Assembly: GCF_003318235.1 (NCBI RefSeq)
Contig: NZ_QOCG01000004.1
Span: 228,363-292,362 of the forward strand
Length of the DNA: 64,000 bases
Origin: Loktanella sp. D2R18
GTDB taxonomy: Bacteria; Pseudomonadota; Alphaproteobacteria; Rhodobacterales; Rhodobacteraceae
Direction: 5' to 3'
Every line of letters begins with the position of its first letter. Positions within the stretch are counted from its first letter, which is position 1. Made by a program: the position numbers and the translations under genes. A model generated the notes under the pieces. The model saw only the letters and a list, made by a program, of their open reading frames with translations. It had not been told where the DNA came from and did not search any database. Below are positions 45,783 to 53,940 of this stretch, piece after piece.

Positions 45783-46041
45783 TGAAAGACCACCGCGAAG
45801 ACGGTGATGACCAGCAGAGGGCCTACAAGTTGTCGCGCAAATTATGAACGCTCGCCGCTTTCCTCGGCGTAAACGTCTTTAGATTTCGCAAACATCAACC
45901 ACAAATTTGTGTTGGGGATTCAGCGCTAGAAGCACTGTGGAAGAAAATGGGGCGACAAGCGCATAGGCCATAAACTTGTGACTAGGGTTTACGCTCGGTT
46001 GCGCTGCCAACTAAGAGATGCGCCACACCTATTCCAACCGT

Positions 46042-46464
46042 TCATTCGGTTAAACAACCCAAGATGCTATCTATTGAACGAAGAGTCTTTACACCTGTTG
46101 TCCGTACGCCAGCGCCCGGTGCAAGCGGTGGGCCAAAACCACTTACTGTAATTTCAAATCTACAATCCTCTTTAAGTATATCCAACATTTCAGCGCGTTT
46201 CCCGCGAAATATCCAACCGCCCTCGGGCAAATCGAAAACACCCATATCTGTTCTTACTAAACCGCAAAAACTTCCGGGCGACTGAGCAGGTACACTCGAA
46301 CGCCTCGGGAGCCCCCAAACCCGGCGATTGCGTCCAGTGCATTCCCTTACGGCATAAACCTTTTCAATCGACACGACTATCTGCTGCCTCCCAAATAGAG
46401 GTTCAGCCACAAGCACTGAAATGACAACGGCTAAGAGAGCAACGAAGAATTTGACAAACCGCAA
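46042..46464 (-). CDS. Hypothetical exported protein (140 aa)
   Basis: An N-terminal hydrophobic segment (VKFFVALLAVVISVLVAEPL) may be a signal peptide or anchor. The remainder is soluble with four cysteines and no recognised domain (IEKVYAVRECTGRNRRVWG; LPEGGWIFRGKRAEMLDILK). It is isolated and has AGGGAGAA about 6 bases before the ATG, which supports a real start. Function unknown. Confidence 0.5.
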   Translation of the reverse strand: MRFVKFFVALLAVVISVLVAEPLFGRQQIVVSIEKVYAVRECTGRNRRVWGLPRRSSVPAQSPGSFCGLVRTDMGVFDLPEGGWIFRGKRAEMLDILKEDCRFEITVSGFGPPLAPGAGVRTTGVKTLRSIDSILGCLTE

Positions 46465-46542
46465 TAGAATTCTCCCTCACCCCTAGATTGCAATGATGTG
46501 GCCCCTTATCCAATCCTCGGCTTAGGCACAATATGCGGCGCT

Positions 46543-46647
46543 ATGGATGTCGCAGATCCGGCAACGCTGCGTGCGGTCAGTGATGAGAACACAAAACTAA
46601 AGCGGTTGCTGGCAGAAAAGATACTGAAAGCAATGGCCAACAATCTA
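46543..46647 (+). pseudogene. IS3-family transposase OrfA remnant
   Basis: About 35 codons (MDVADPATLRAVSDENTKLK and then RLLAEKILKAMANNL) match the leucine-zipper end of IS3-family OrfA proteins, whose typical sequence is MEVSDAKRL..LEDENAKLKKLLAE. The helix-turn-helix half and OrfB are missing. It is a decayed insertion-sequence fragment left of the NMT1-type transporter. Confidence 0.7.
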
Positions 46648-46739
46648 AATATGCACATCAGGCCATTCGGGGGCCTAAGGAGGCCAGAACTTTCGATCGT
46701 GATCTGCCGGAATTGTTGGCATTGGCTGTGCCCAATAGA

Positions 46740-46765
46740 AAACGGCTCCCAAAGGGGTGCCGTTT
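46740..46765 (-). terminator. Hairpin downstream of the first NMT1-type ABC operon
   Basis: Seven-base perfect outer arms (AAACGGC/GCCGTTT) extended by partially paired inner bases; the minus strand continues TTCTATTGG after the stem. It lies 170 bases beyond the permease stop, so assignment to that operon is tentative. Confidence 0.5.
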
Positions 46766-46934
46766 CTTATCCATTAGCAGCTACCTAACAGCGGTCATGA
46801 TCACTTGCTTAACAACCTCGAGGCACTGCCGCCTGCTCTTATATTTGGTATCCCAAGCTCTGCAACGAAGTGACCAAGGGGCGAACACATAATGGGCGCG
46901 CAATTTGAACACCAAAACACGCGTCCCAGTCAGC

Positions 46935-47693
46935 TTAGGTGCCTTCCCGATCCGCCCAACCCGCGAATGTTCGTTCTAAGAAGATCACGGCATAATACAA
47001 AACAATGCCAAGAACGGCCAAGGCGATCAGCACGGCGAACATCAACGGGTAATCACCGTTCGTCTCTCCAGACTTGAACAAGGCGCCAAGCCCGCGTCCA
47101 TGTGGGCTGACGATCTCGACGAGGTTCGTGCCAATAAAGGCCAGCGTTGCGGATACTTTGAGAGCGCCGAAGAATTCAGGCAGCGTCTTTGGCAGGGCAA
47201 TCTTACGAAAGATCGTGAAGCGAGATGCACCCAACGCGCGCAAGATATCACGGTATTCAGGCTCTAATGTCGAGAGGCCGATGCCGACAGAGACCGCGAT
47301 CGGAAAGAAGGAAATCATGAAGGCCATGAGAATGGTGTTAAAATCATGCTGGCCGATAAAAATAAGCGAAATAACCGGCACCAATGTTGCCTTTGGGATC
47401 GCGTTAAAGCCCACGAGCAAAGGATATAGCGCGTCACGTGCGAGCTTTGAGAAGCCGATAATCATCCCGATCAATGTGCCAACGATCACGGCCAATAACA
47501 GCCCCACAACCGTGCGCCAAAGCGTCTGCCATCCCATGAGTAAAAACAGTTCTTTGTACTTCCAGAACGCTGGCGGAAGGTCTGAGGGGGACGCCATTTT
47601 ATAGTTGGGCCAGCCGTTGGCCCACACCAAGAGTTCCCATAAACCAAGAAAGATTAAGATGGCGAGGACGGGTGTGATGATTTTGCGGAGCAT
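46935..47693 (-). CDS. NitT/TauT-type ABC transporter permease (first copy)
   Basis: The 252-residue membrane protein has an N-terminal hydrophobic segment (ITPVLAILIFLGLWELLVWA), a BPD_transp_1 core, and the EAA loop ALGASRFTIFRKIALPKTLP (about residues 153-172). It would form the channel for the solute bound by the neighbouring NMT1/THI5-like protein; thiamine precursors, riboflavin, nitrate or sulfonates are all possible for the group. It overlaps the ATPase stop by 1 base. Confidence 0.85.
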   Translation of the reverse strand: MLRKIITPVLAILIFLGLWELLVWANGWPNYKMASPSDLPPAFWKYKELFLLMGWQTLWRTVVGLLLAVIVGTLIGMIIGFSKLARDALYPLLVGFNAIPKATLVPVISLIFIGQHDFNTILMAFMISFFPIAVSVGIGLSTLEPEYRDILRALGASRFTIFRKIALPKTLPEFFGALKVSATLAFIGTNLVEIVSPHGRGLGALFKSGETNGDYPLMFAVLIALAVLGIVLYYAVIFLERTFAGWADREGT

Positions 47694-48532
47694 TAGACCC
47701 CTCCTTCATCGGCACGCCCTTGGGCGATCTTGATCTGGTCGCGCAGGGTGTGCAGCATTTCGGCGGCTGGCGGGGTAAACAAAACGTCCAGTGTTCTATC
47801 GGCGGGCAGATCAACATCCATCACGTATTGTGTACGCGCTGGGCGTCCCGACAGCACGATCACTTGGTCGCCAAGAAAGACACTTTCGCGCAGATCATGG
47901 GTAATCAGGACGGCCGTAAACGGTTCCGCAGCACGTAGGTCGCGCATGGTTTGCCATAGATCTTCACGGGTAAATGCGTCAAGCGCACCGAAGGGTTCAT
48001 CAAGGATCAAAACCTCGGGTTTATGCACAATCGAGCGACACAAAGATGCGCGCTGACGCATGCCACCGGACAATTCAGATGGGCGCTTGTTTTCAAATCC
48101 GGCAAGCCCAACCATTTCAAGCAATTCCATCGCACGCGCGGTACGGTCTTTTGTGGGCATCTTGGGCGCCACGATTTCAAGCGGCAAAATCACGTTGTCC
48201 AGAATGGAACGCCACTCAAGCAGCACTGGATTTTGAAACGCCATACCCACGGTTTTACGCGGGCCAGTAACGCGTTCGCCATGTAGCCACACTTCGCCTT
48301 CGTCGGGCTTCATGAGGCCAGCAACCAACTTGGTCAGCGTGGATTTTCCGCAACCAGATGGGCCAACAACAGCGGCAAAGGTGCCCGCGGGAACAGCCAC
48401 ATCCAGCCCGTCAAGCACGGGCAAAGGCCCGCTTGCCGTTTGATACGCATGGCGCGCACCTTTGATTTCGATGAGATTTTCGATGAGAAGAAAGCCTTTG
48501 AATGTGGGGGCGCCAGGACAGCACCCCCTCAA
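47693..48532 (-). CDS. NitT/TauT-type ABC transporter ATPase (first copy; start codon unclear)
   Basis: The protein has Walker A GPSGCGKSTLTKL, signature LSGGMRQRASLCRS and Walker B LILDEPFGALD, with a normal C-terminus. The start is a problem: the only usual start codon is TTG at 48532, which has no ribosome site and places a GC-rich hairpin inside the coding region. After the hairpin, AAAGG is followed by ATC GAA AAT CTC ATC GAA ATC, where the family would normally begin with Met. Either a rare AUC start, a sequence error or a damaged start is possible. Between SBP stop and this frame are 4 bases. Confidence 0.75.
   Translation of the reverse strand: MRGCCPGAPTFKGFLLIENLIEIKGARHAYQTASGPLPVLDGLDVAVPAGTFAAVVGPSGCGKSTLTKLVAGLMKPDEGEVWLHGERVTGPRKTVGMAFQNPVLLEWRSILDNVILPLEIVAPKMPTKDRTARAMELLEMVGLAGFENKRPSELSGGMRQRASLCRSIVHKPEVLILDEPFGALDAFTREDLWQTMRDLRAAEPFTAVLITHDLRESVFLGDQVIVLSGRPARTQYVMDVDLPADRTLDVLFTPPAAEMLHTLRDQIKIAQGRADEGGV
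48506..48528 (-). other. Hairpin after the first NMT1-type binding-protein gene
   Basis: GGGGGCGC/GCACCCCC arms (one mismatch) with a 7-base loop, 9 bases past the binding-protein stop. No T tract follows. It matches the hairpins after bztA and after the second binding-protein gene, suggesting mRNA stabilisation of the binding-protein message. Confidence 0.6.
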
Positions 48533-48536
48533 TATC

Positions 48537-49544
48537 TTATTTTAGCATGAGGCTGCCATCTGCCGGCAGATAGCTTGGATCGAAATAAAGCGCTGGATCA
48601 GGATCGTTCACGAACTCATAAACCGACTTTGTCTGCTCGATTGCGTTTGCCATACGGTCGGTATCAATACCGCCCATGCCGTTTTCGATGACGTAATCAG
48701 TCAAGACGTTAGCGTCGATTGCCATTTGCAGTCGCTCGGTTTCAAGCGCGGCGTCTGCGGCTGGATTACGCTCCATTAGTGCTTCGATCGCCGCCTCAGG
48801 CGTTGCAATGGCGTCGGTCCACCCCATCGCGACGGCGCCAAGAAACGCAGTGACAGCCTCTGGGTTGGCCTCTGCGAAATCGGTGTTGACGATGATCGCG
48901 TTGCCATACAGGTCAACGCCATAATCTGCCATCAGCAGCACTGAGATATCTTCCTCTTCGACGCCTAAGCGTTTCAAGTTGAGCGTTGACGAGAATGAAA
49001 ATCCAGTGATCGCGGCGACGTTACCTTCGGCCAGCATCGGTTCGCGCGTCGGGAAACCGACGGGCTCGACTGTGATCGCATCCACGTCAATTCCGGTTTC
49101 AGCCGCAAAAATCGGGAACTGCGCCCAAGCCCCATCGGGGGGCGGCGCGCCAAGGATTTTGCCCTCGAGGTCGGATGGTTCGCTAACCCCCAAGGACGGG
49201 CGACCAACGACTGCGAAAGGAGGTTTATCATAAACCATCATCACAGCAGTCACCGGGGCGTCAGGGTTCTGATCAAGGAAACGCATCAGGGAATTGATGT
49301 CGGCGAAACCCATCGGGAACGCCCCTGTTGCAACTTTTGGAATCGCATCTAATGAGCCCGCACCTTCGCTAATTGTCACGGTTAGGTCAGCGTCAGCGAA
49401 GTAGCCTGAATCTAATGCATGGAAATACGGAGCCGACGGTCCCTCAAATTTCCAGTCTAGTGCAAATGGTATCGCGGTCTCAGCCAGTGCAGGCGTTGTG
49501 ATTACTGCGGCAAAAGCCGCTAGCAGTGTTTTTTCAAATTTCAT
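48537..49544 (-). CDS. NMT1/THI5-like ABC transporter periplasmic binding protein (first copy)
   Basis: The 335-residue protein has a signal peptide (MKFEKTLLAAFAAVITTPAL, then AE) and the NMT1/THI5 pattern: IPFALDWKFEGPSAPYFHAL, SGYFADADLTVTISEGAGS, and VDLYGNAIIVNTDFA. Such proteins bind thiamine pyrimidine precursors, riboflavin, aromatic or sulfonate compounds. It heads a three-gene operon with ATPase and permease. The operon is bracketed by IS3-family fragments. No TPP or FMN riboswitch is apparent upstream. Confidence 0.85.
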   Translation of the reverse strand: MKFEKTLLAAFAAVITTPALAETAIPFALDWKFEGPSAPYFHALDSGYFADADLTVTISEGAGSLDAIPKVATGAFPMGFADINSLMRFLDQNPDAPVTAVMMVYDKPPFAVVGRPSLGVSEPSDLEGKILGAPPPDGAWAQFPIFAAETGIDVDAITVEPVGFPTREPMLAEGNVAAITGFSFSSTLNLKRLGVEEEDISVLLMADYGVDLYGNAIIVNTDFAEANPEAVTAFLGAVAMGWTDAIATPEAAIEALMERNPAADAALETERLQMAIDANVLTDYVIENGMGGIDTDRMANAIEQTKSVYEFVNDPDPALYFDPSYLPADGSLMLK

Positions 49545-49789
49545 TTGATGTCCTCAAGTTTCGGCAAGTATGGTTCGCCCTCGATTTGGACAGAAACGCC
49601 AGTGGGTTCCCAGAAAAGGTGCAACCAGAATAAGCGGAACTCTATTTTTGCGACACAAAATGAGCAACCATCTCAGATGTGCCTGTTATTTTGGCAATGG
49701 ACAAACCCCAGGCGAGCATGGTGAATTTCAGAAAGAATGGGCTGCCTGGCTCGTTAGCGTGTTTTCTAGGTACGCCGACGAATGCGCTC

Positions 49790-49966
49790 GCGTTTCAGAG
49801 ACAAATCCAACGACCAACGCTGGTTTGGGCCGTCAGGCAGGACCATTGGCTTCCTTGCGCCCAACATTCCGGCATCTGTCGCGCCGACACGCGACGCAGC
49901 TGTGTTCGGCGACATGAGATGTTCTACAACCCAACAGCAAGCACACCAACAACGACATGCTGTCAC
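49790..49966 (-). pseudogene. IS3-family transposase OrfB remnant
   Basis: On the minus strand a short frame contains GARKPMVLPDGPNQRWSLDL; GPNQRWSLD (49805-49831) is the classic start of the integrase core in IS3-family OrfB. No DDE residues or ends survive. It is opposite in orientation to the OrfA remnant at 46.5 kb, on the other side of the transporter operon. Confidence 0.7.
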
Positions 49967-50094
49967 CAGTTGACTATGAAACCGAACAGAAGGAAAGGAA
50001 TAAAGCAGGCGTCTAGGACGCTAGGAGTCCCTCATAAATCGCGTTTGGTGGCGTCGAACTCCCTGTGTATCCAGTTGGAAAAGGCCCCCAGCTG

Positions 50095-50679
50095 AGCGGA
50101 GGTCTTGAGTGTGAAATCACACTGGTTGCTTGGGATGGCATCATTCCGTCACTGATCGGCCAACAGATCGACGTTATCATGGCGTCAATGTCAAACACCG
50201 CTGAACGCCAGCAGGTCGGTGATTTTTCAGACAAATATTACCAGACACCGGCGGTGATCATTGCCGATAAATCCTTGGATTTTGAACCAACACCAGAAAG
50301 TCTGGAAGGCAAAATATTGGGCGTGCAAGGTTCGACCACCCACCAAGCATATGCGCAACAACACTTTGTCGATACAGAAATCCGCATCTATCAGACACAA
50401 GAGGAAGCCAACCAGGATCTTGCATCCGGCCGTAGTGACGCCGTTCGGGCCGACAGCATCGCCATGGGGATCTTTGTCGAAGAACCAGTAGGATCATGTT
50501 GCAAAATCCTTGGCGCGGTCGCGCATGATCCCGCAATTTTGGGGCTTGGTGTGGGTGCCGCCATGCGCAAAGGCGACGATCAGCTAATGGCGACAATGAA
50601 CGCCGCGATTGCGCAAACCCTTGAGGATGGGACCTACGAAGAGATCACAAGCCGTTATTTCTCTGTCGCTATTTACTAA
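50095..50679 (+). pseudogene. Amino-acid ABC transporter binding protein, 5'-truncated
   Basis: About 195 codons match the C-terminal two-thirds of SBP_bac_3 proteins: WDGIIPSLIGQQIDVIMASM, FSDKYYQTPAVII, LEGKILGVQGSTTHQAYAQQ, and the end TYEEITSRYFSVAIY. The signal peptide and first about 60 residues are missing; upstream is IS3 debris, so the front was probably deleted by transposition. In-frame ATG at 50065 has no ribosome site and encodes an unrelated leader. No permease or ATPase partner follows. Confidence 0.8.
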
Positions 50680-51009
50680 ATCAAGGATACAAGAAGATGG
50701 AGACTGTGATTGCAGCGCTATAGCTTTCTGACAGTCTCCAACTTCTCGGCCATTTGCCTCCGGGGGGAAGAACCTGCTCCGGCGGCGGGCGCGCGCTCTT
50801 AAAATTGCACTTTGCGCTTATGGCAAGCTGAACGGCGGCCCTATGGCCTGTGATTTGTTTGCGTTTCATACTACGACTGTACGCGCAACCACATCAGGTG
50901 CAGGTTCGGATGTCGACTTTCGTCTGTGCAGACCGGTTGCGCTCTAATTCTCGGCACTTCTCGGCACCCGAACCCAGCTTTTCTGAGGCTACTTACTGGC
51001 GGGCTTGGT
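50680..51009. other. Intergenic region without a recognised gene
   Basis: Nothing coding is supported. One inverted repeat is present just after the pseudogene: GGAGACTGT (50699-50707) and ACAGTCTCC (50731-50739) with a 23-base spacer, which could be its old terminator or an insertion-sequence end. The creatininase gene ends at 51010, with no clear terminator. Confidence 0.5.
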
Positions 51010-51798
51010 CTAGTTTGGGATCGCCGGTGCGTAGCCATCGGTGGATAAGTCACGCAATTTAGCGAGCATATCGATGAAGCCGTCCACCTGAAGCTTACAG
51101 GTAGTTTCGCCTTTGAGTGCCGTTGCAAGATGCGCTTCACCAACGGTGCCTGCACCGTTTAGATCTTTGGAAACCCATGCAAGGTTCACAGGACCAATCG
51201 GAGAAATAGGTGCGGTTTCCGCTGTCGAGCGGAAATCTTTGGCTTGTTCCATGTCGACCAGATGCGGTTTGAAATGCAGCATCAACGAGGTTTCATAATC
51301 GCCGCCGTGAATGCCAAATTTGTTTTCTTGTTCGGAAAACATGCCTGTTGGCTTTCCGAAATTCCCCCACTGGCACTTAACGACCATCATCCCCGCCTGA
51401 ACCCGCAATTCGCGACCCAGAATGGAAATAAGATCAAGGTTCCCGCCATGAGAATTCACGATCACCATTTTCTTAATGCCCGCACGCGCCACGGATAGCC
51501 CGATTTCCGTCCATGCGTCCAAGGCGGTTTTGGCAGTATAGGTCAACGTGCCTTCCGCGTGGATATGTTCGTTGGATTTACCAACCGTTTGCACCGGAAG
51601 GATCAAAACCGTGATGTCATCAGGCAGCGTCGCACGTAGCTGTGCCAGCATCCCTTCGTTGATAAAGGTGTCCACGCCGACAGGCAGGTGCGGCCCGTGC
51701 TGCTCAATGGCGGCGGTCGGCAGAATTGCAATCGTCTTTTCAGGGTCAAAGGTGGCGAATTCTGTTGTTTTGAATTCGAACCAGTCGAGGCGTCTCAT
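51010..51798 (-). CDS. Creatininase-family amidohydrolase
   Basis: The 262-residue protein has the creatininase metal-binding motifs: LPTAAIEQHGPHLPVGVDT (about residues 26-44), IVNSHGGNLD near 112, and FGIHGGDYETSLML near 160. Family members hydrolyse cyclic or formyl amides (creatinine, pterin and riboflavin intermediates, inosose derivatives), so the substrate is open. It is the last gene of the SBP-to-creatininase operon and overlaps the dioxygenase stop by 1 base. Confidence 0.87.
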   Translation of the reverse strand: MRRLDWFEFKTTEFATFDPEKTIAILPTAAIEQHGPHLPVGVDTFINEGMLAQLRATLPDDITVLILPVQTVGKSNEHIHAEGTLTYTAKTALDAWTEIGLSVARAGIKKMVIVNSHGGNLDLISILGRELRVQAGMMVVKCQWGNFGKPTGMFSEQENKFGIHGGDYETSLMLHFKPHLVDMEQAKDFRSTAETAPISPIGPVNLAWVSKDLNGAGTVGEAHLATALKGETTCKLQVDGFIDMLAKLRDLSTDGYAPAIPN

Positions 51799-52721
51799 TA
51801 TTTGGGCTCCGGTGTGTAGGTGGCATCAAGGCGGGAACGTAGATAGTCGGCGGCGCTTACTGGATCGTATTTTGCGGTCCCAGTGCCCGGTAGGGCGGTG
51901 ATCACGCTTTCTGGGTTCGGGTCGAGAAAAAACGCAATCGAGCGGCGCGCGGATTTCGGCGGGAGCACACGGTGCGGTGTGGATACATACAGGTCATTGG
52001 ACCACCGCATCAGGCTATCCCCGATATTAACGATATAGGCATCCTGAATGTGGGGCACATCCGTCCAATCGCCGCCGCGTGGTTTGACTTGTAAGCCTGC
52101 AACGCCATCCGTCATCAACAACGTGATCGACCCGTAATCGCTGTGCGCACCCGCGCCGATACCTTCACCATCAGGCGCTGCGGGGTAGGATAACACGCGT
52201 AGGGTCGCCATTGGTTCGGTGAAATGAGGGGCAAAATACTGCGGCGGCAGGACAAGGTCGGTTGCAATCGCACTGTGTAGCGTACGCCCGAGGTTCAGAA
52301 CCTGTTCGTAGTAGTCAAGCATCACATCCTTAAAGCCTTCAATCTCTGGCCAGACATTTACGCCGCGAAACGGCTCACCGGCGATCACACGTGGGTCGTC
52401 AGCAGGCAGGTCGAGGCCGACGTTAAAGGCCTCTTTGCGATCTTTGAGACCCGAGGCTTCGTCCAAGGCTTCGCTGCCTTGTTGTGCCCAGCCGCGATTA
52501 TGCGGATTTTTGGAAATCGCGACCTTGGCCTTTGTCGCGGCCGGAAGGGCGAAGAACCGATCTGCCATCGTATAAACATTCGCAATTAGATCATGCGAAA
52601 CCCCATGCCCTGTTATCACAAAAAAGCCAGTCTCGCGGCAGGCCTTGCCAAGGTCGGCAACGAAACCCGTTGGATCATCACCGCTTGTGAAGCGGGTCCA
52701 GTCGAGTACGGGAATATCCAT
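51798..52721 (-). CDS. Isopenicillin-N-synthase-like 2OG-Fe(II) dioxygenase
   Basis: The 307-residue protein starts MDIPVLDWTRFTSGDDPTGF, has the DIOX_N region with ETGFFVITGHGV, and the iron ligands HSDYGSITLLM (His-x-Asp) and TPHRVLPP with the 2-oxoglutarate arginine in SARRSIAFFLDPN. It should oxidise a small organic substrate with Fe(II), O2 and 2-oxoglutarate. It is 16 bases from the flavodoxin-fold gene. In the operon it may open or hydroxylate a ring. Confidence 0.88.
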   Translation of the reverse strand: MDIPVLDWTRFTSGDDPTGFVADLGKACRETGFFVITGHGVSHDLIANVYTMADRFFALPAATKAKVAISKNPHNRGWAQQGSEALDEASGLKDRKEAFNVGLDLPADDPRVIAGEPFRGVNVWPEIEGFKDVMLDYYEQVLNLGRTLHSAIATDLVLPPQYFAPHFTEPMATLRVLSYPAAPDGEGIGAGAHSDYGSITLLMTDGVAGLQVKPRGGDWTDVPHIQDAYIVNIGDSLMRWSNDLYVSTPHRVLPPKSARRSIAFFLDPNPESVITALPGTGTAKYDPVSAADYLRSRLDATYTPEPK

Positions 52722-52737
52722 GTTGTGTCCTTTTGAT

Positions 52738-53337
52738 CTAGGAATCGATGAGTTGATCGAGACGGGTTTTGACCACCTTCAGGTGGGCTGCACGGGTTTC
52801 TTGGTTCGAGCTATCCATCAAGAAATGCGCCGCAAACTTTGTCTTGGCGCGCTTGGCCAGCAATAGGCGCACCCCGCGCAACAAGGTTCGTTTGCCCGGC
52901 GCACCGATAAAAAACGTGAGCCAACGCGACGCACCGCAGGTTGTAAAGACGCCCAGTTTCTTGATGTGCGTCAGTCCCGGCTTGATGTCACCGCCGATGG
53001 CTTCGGGCATGATGAACGACACACCGGGCACCATGACACGGTCCAACCAGCCTTTCAGCATAGCAGGCATGCCATACCACCAAGTCGGGTAAACAAAAAT
53101 CAATGCATCGCACCATTCCAGATCTGTGCAGTCGCGATCAACGCGCGCGCGGTTTTCCGGCACTGTTTCGTAAACTTCGTGGTCATGGGCTGAAAGCGTA
53201 GGATCGAACCCTTCCGCGTAAAGGTCACGCAAACGATATGCGACGCCCTTTGTCTCCAATCGTTCAATCACCAAATCTCGGATCGCGGCGTTATAGGATC
53301 CTTCCCGTGGGTGGCAGTAAATAACAAGCGCTTTCAT
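52738..53337 (-). CDS. Flavodoxin-fold NAD(P)H-dependent oxidoreductase (second of pair)
   Basis: The 199-residue protein belongs to Flavodoxin_2 (NQO/KefF-like): KALVIYCHPREGSYNAAIRD with the FMN phosphate loop, IFVYPTWWYGMPAMLKGWLD near residue 80, and VFTTCGASRWL. It would transfer hydride from NAD(P)H through FMN. It is a paralogue of the next gene upstream (same length, aligned motifs, 3-base spacing), so the pathway keeps two such reductases. Confidence 0.87.
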   Translation of the reverse strand: MKALVIYCHPREGSYNAAIRDLVIERLETKGVAYRLRDLYAEGFDPTLSAHDHEVYETVPENRARVDRDCTDLEWCDALIFVYPTWWYGMPAMLKGWLDRVMVPGVSFIMPEAIGGDIKPGLTHIKKLGVFTTCGASRWLTFFIGAPGKRTLLRGVRLLLAKRAKTKFAAHFLMDSSNQETRAAHLKVVKTRLDQLIDS

Positions 53338-53340
53338 GCC

Positions 53341-53940
53341 TCAGAACGTCTCCATCTCATGGCGAACCCGTTCTAAATGCGCCTTGAGTGTCGCCTCGGT
53401 GTTGCGGTTCATGTCATAGAGCCCGATATACTTTTTCTTTGGCATTCCACAGGCGTACCAAACCGCACGGGTGACGGTTTTGCGGGGTGGATCCGCGTTT
53501 TGGATGGCGCGCCAACGGGTGCCGCCATAGGTCGTGCAAGCGTAGAGTTTCTTAATGTTGGTCAGGCCAGGCCGCACTTTACCATCAACCAATTTGAACG
53601 AAATGCCGGGTAGAAATACCCGATCTAAAAACCCTTTGAGAATTGCAGGGTACCCAAAATTCCAAACTGGAAAGACCATGACAATCGCGTCAGCCGCTTT
53701 GATGCGGTCGACATAGGCCTGCACTGGCGCGATGTTTTCTGGCTCCTCGTGGTACCCTCGCCGCTCAACTTCGGTCAGGACGGGTTGAAACTCTTCTTTG
53801 TTGAGGTCGCAATCATCCACCTCCCAGCCCGATTTGGTGAGCGTTTGCACAACAACATCGTGCACCGCAGTATTGAAGCTTTCGGGGCAAGGATGGGCGA
53901 ACAGAACCATGACGCGCCCTTTGGGAGTTGCGCTGCTCAT
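53341..53940 (-). CDS. Flavodoxin-fold NAD(P)H-dependent oxidoreductase (first of pair)
   Basis: The 199-residue protein has the same motifs as its neighbour: VMVLFAHPCPESFNTAVHD near residue 10, MVFPVWNFGYPAILKGFLDR near 90, and CTTYGGTRW. Its ATG overlaps the FAD-oxidoreductase stop (ATGA). The pair probably arose by duplication and now serves two reductive steps or two partners, such as the FAD enzyme and a free flavin. Confidence 0.87.
   Translation of the reverse strand: MSSATPKGRVMVLFAHPCPESFNTAVHDVVVQTLTKSGWEVDDCDLNKEEFQPVLTEVERRGYHEEPENIAPVQAYVDRIKAADAIVMVFPVWNFGYPAILKGFLDRVFLPGISFKLVDGKVRPGLTNIKKLYACTTYGGTRWRAIQNADPPRKTVTRAVWYACGMPKKKYIGLYDMNRNTEATLKAHLERVRHEMETF

Noticed and set aside
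49545..49790. Possible TPP riboswitch upstream of the first NMT1-type transporter
   Set aside because: No CTGAGA box or conserved thi-box core could be found on the minus strand, so a thiamine assignment is not supported.
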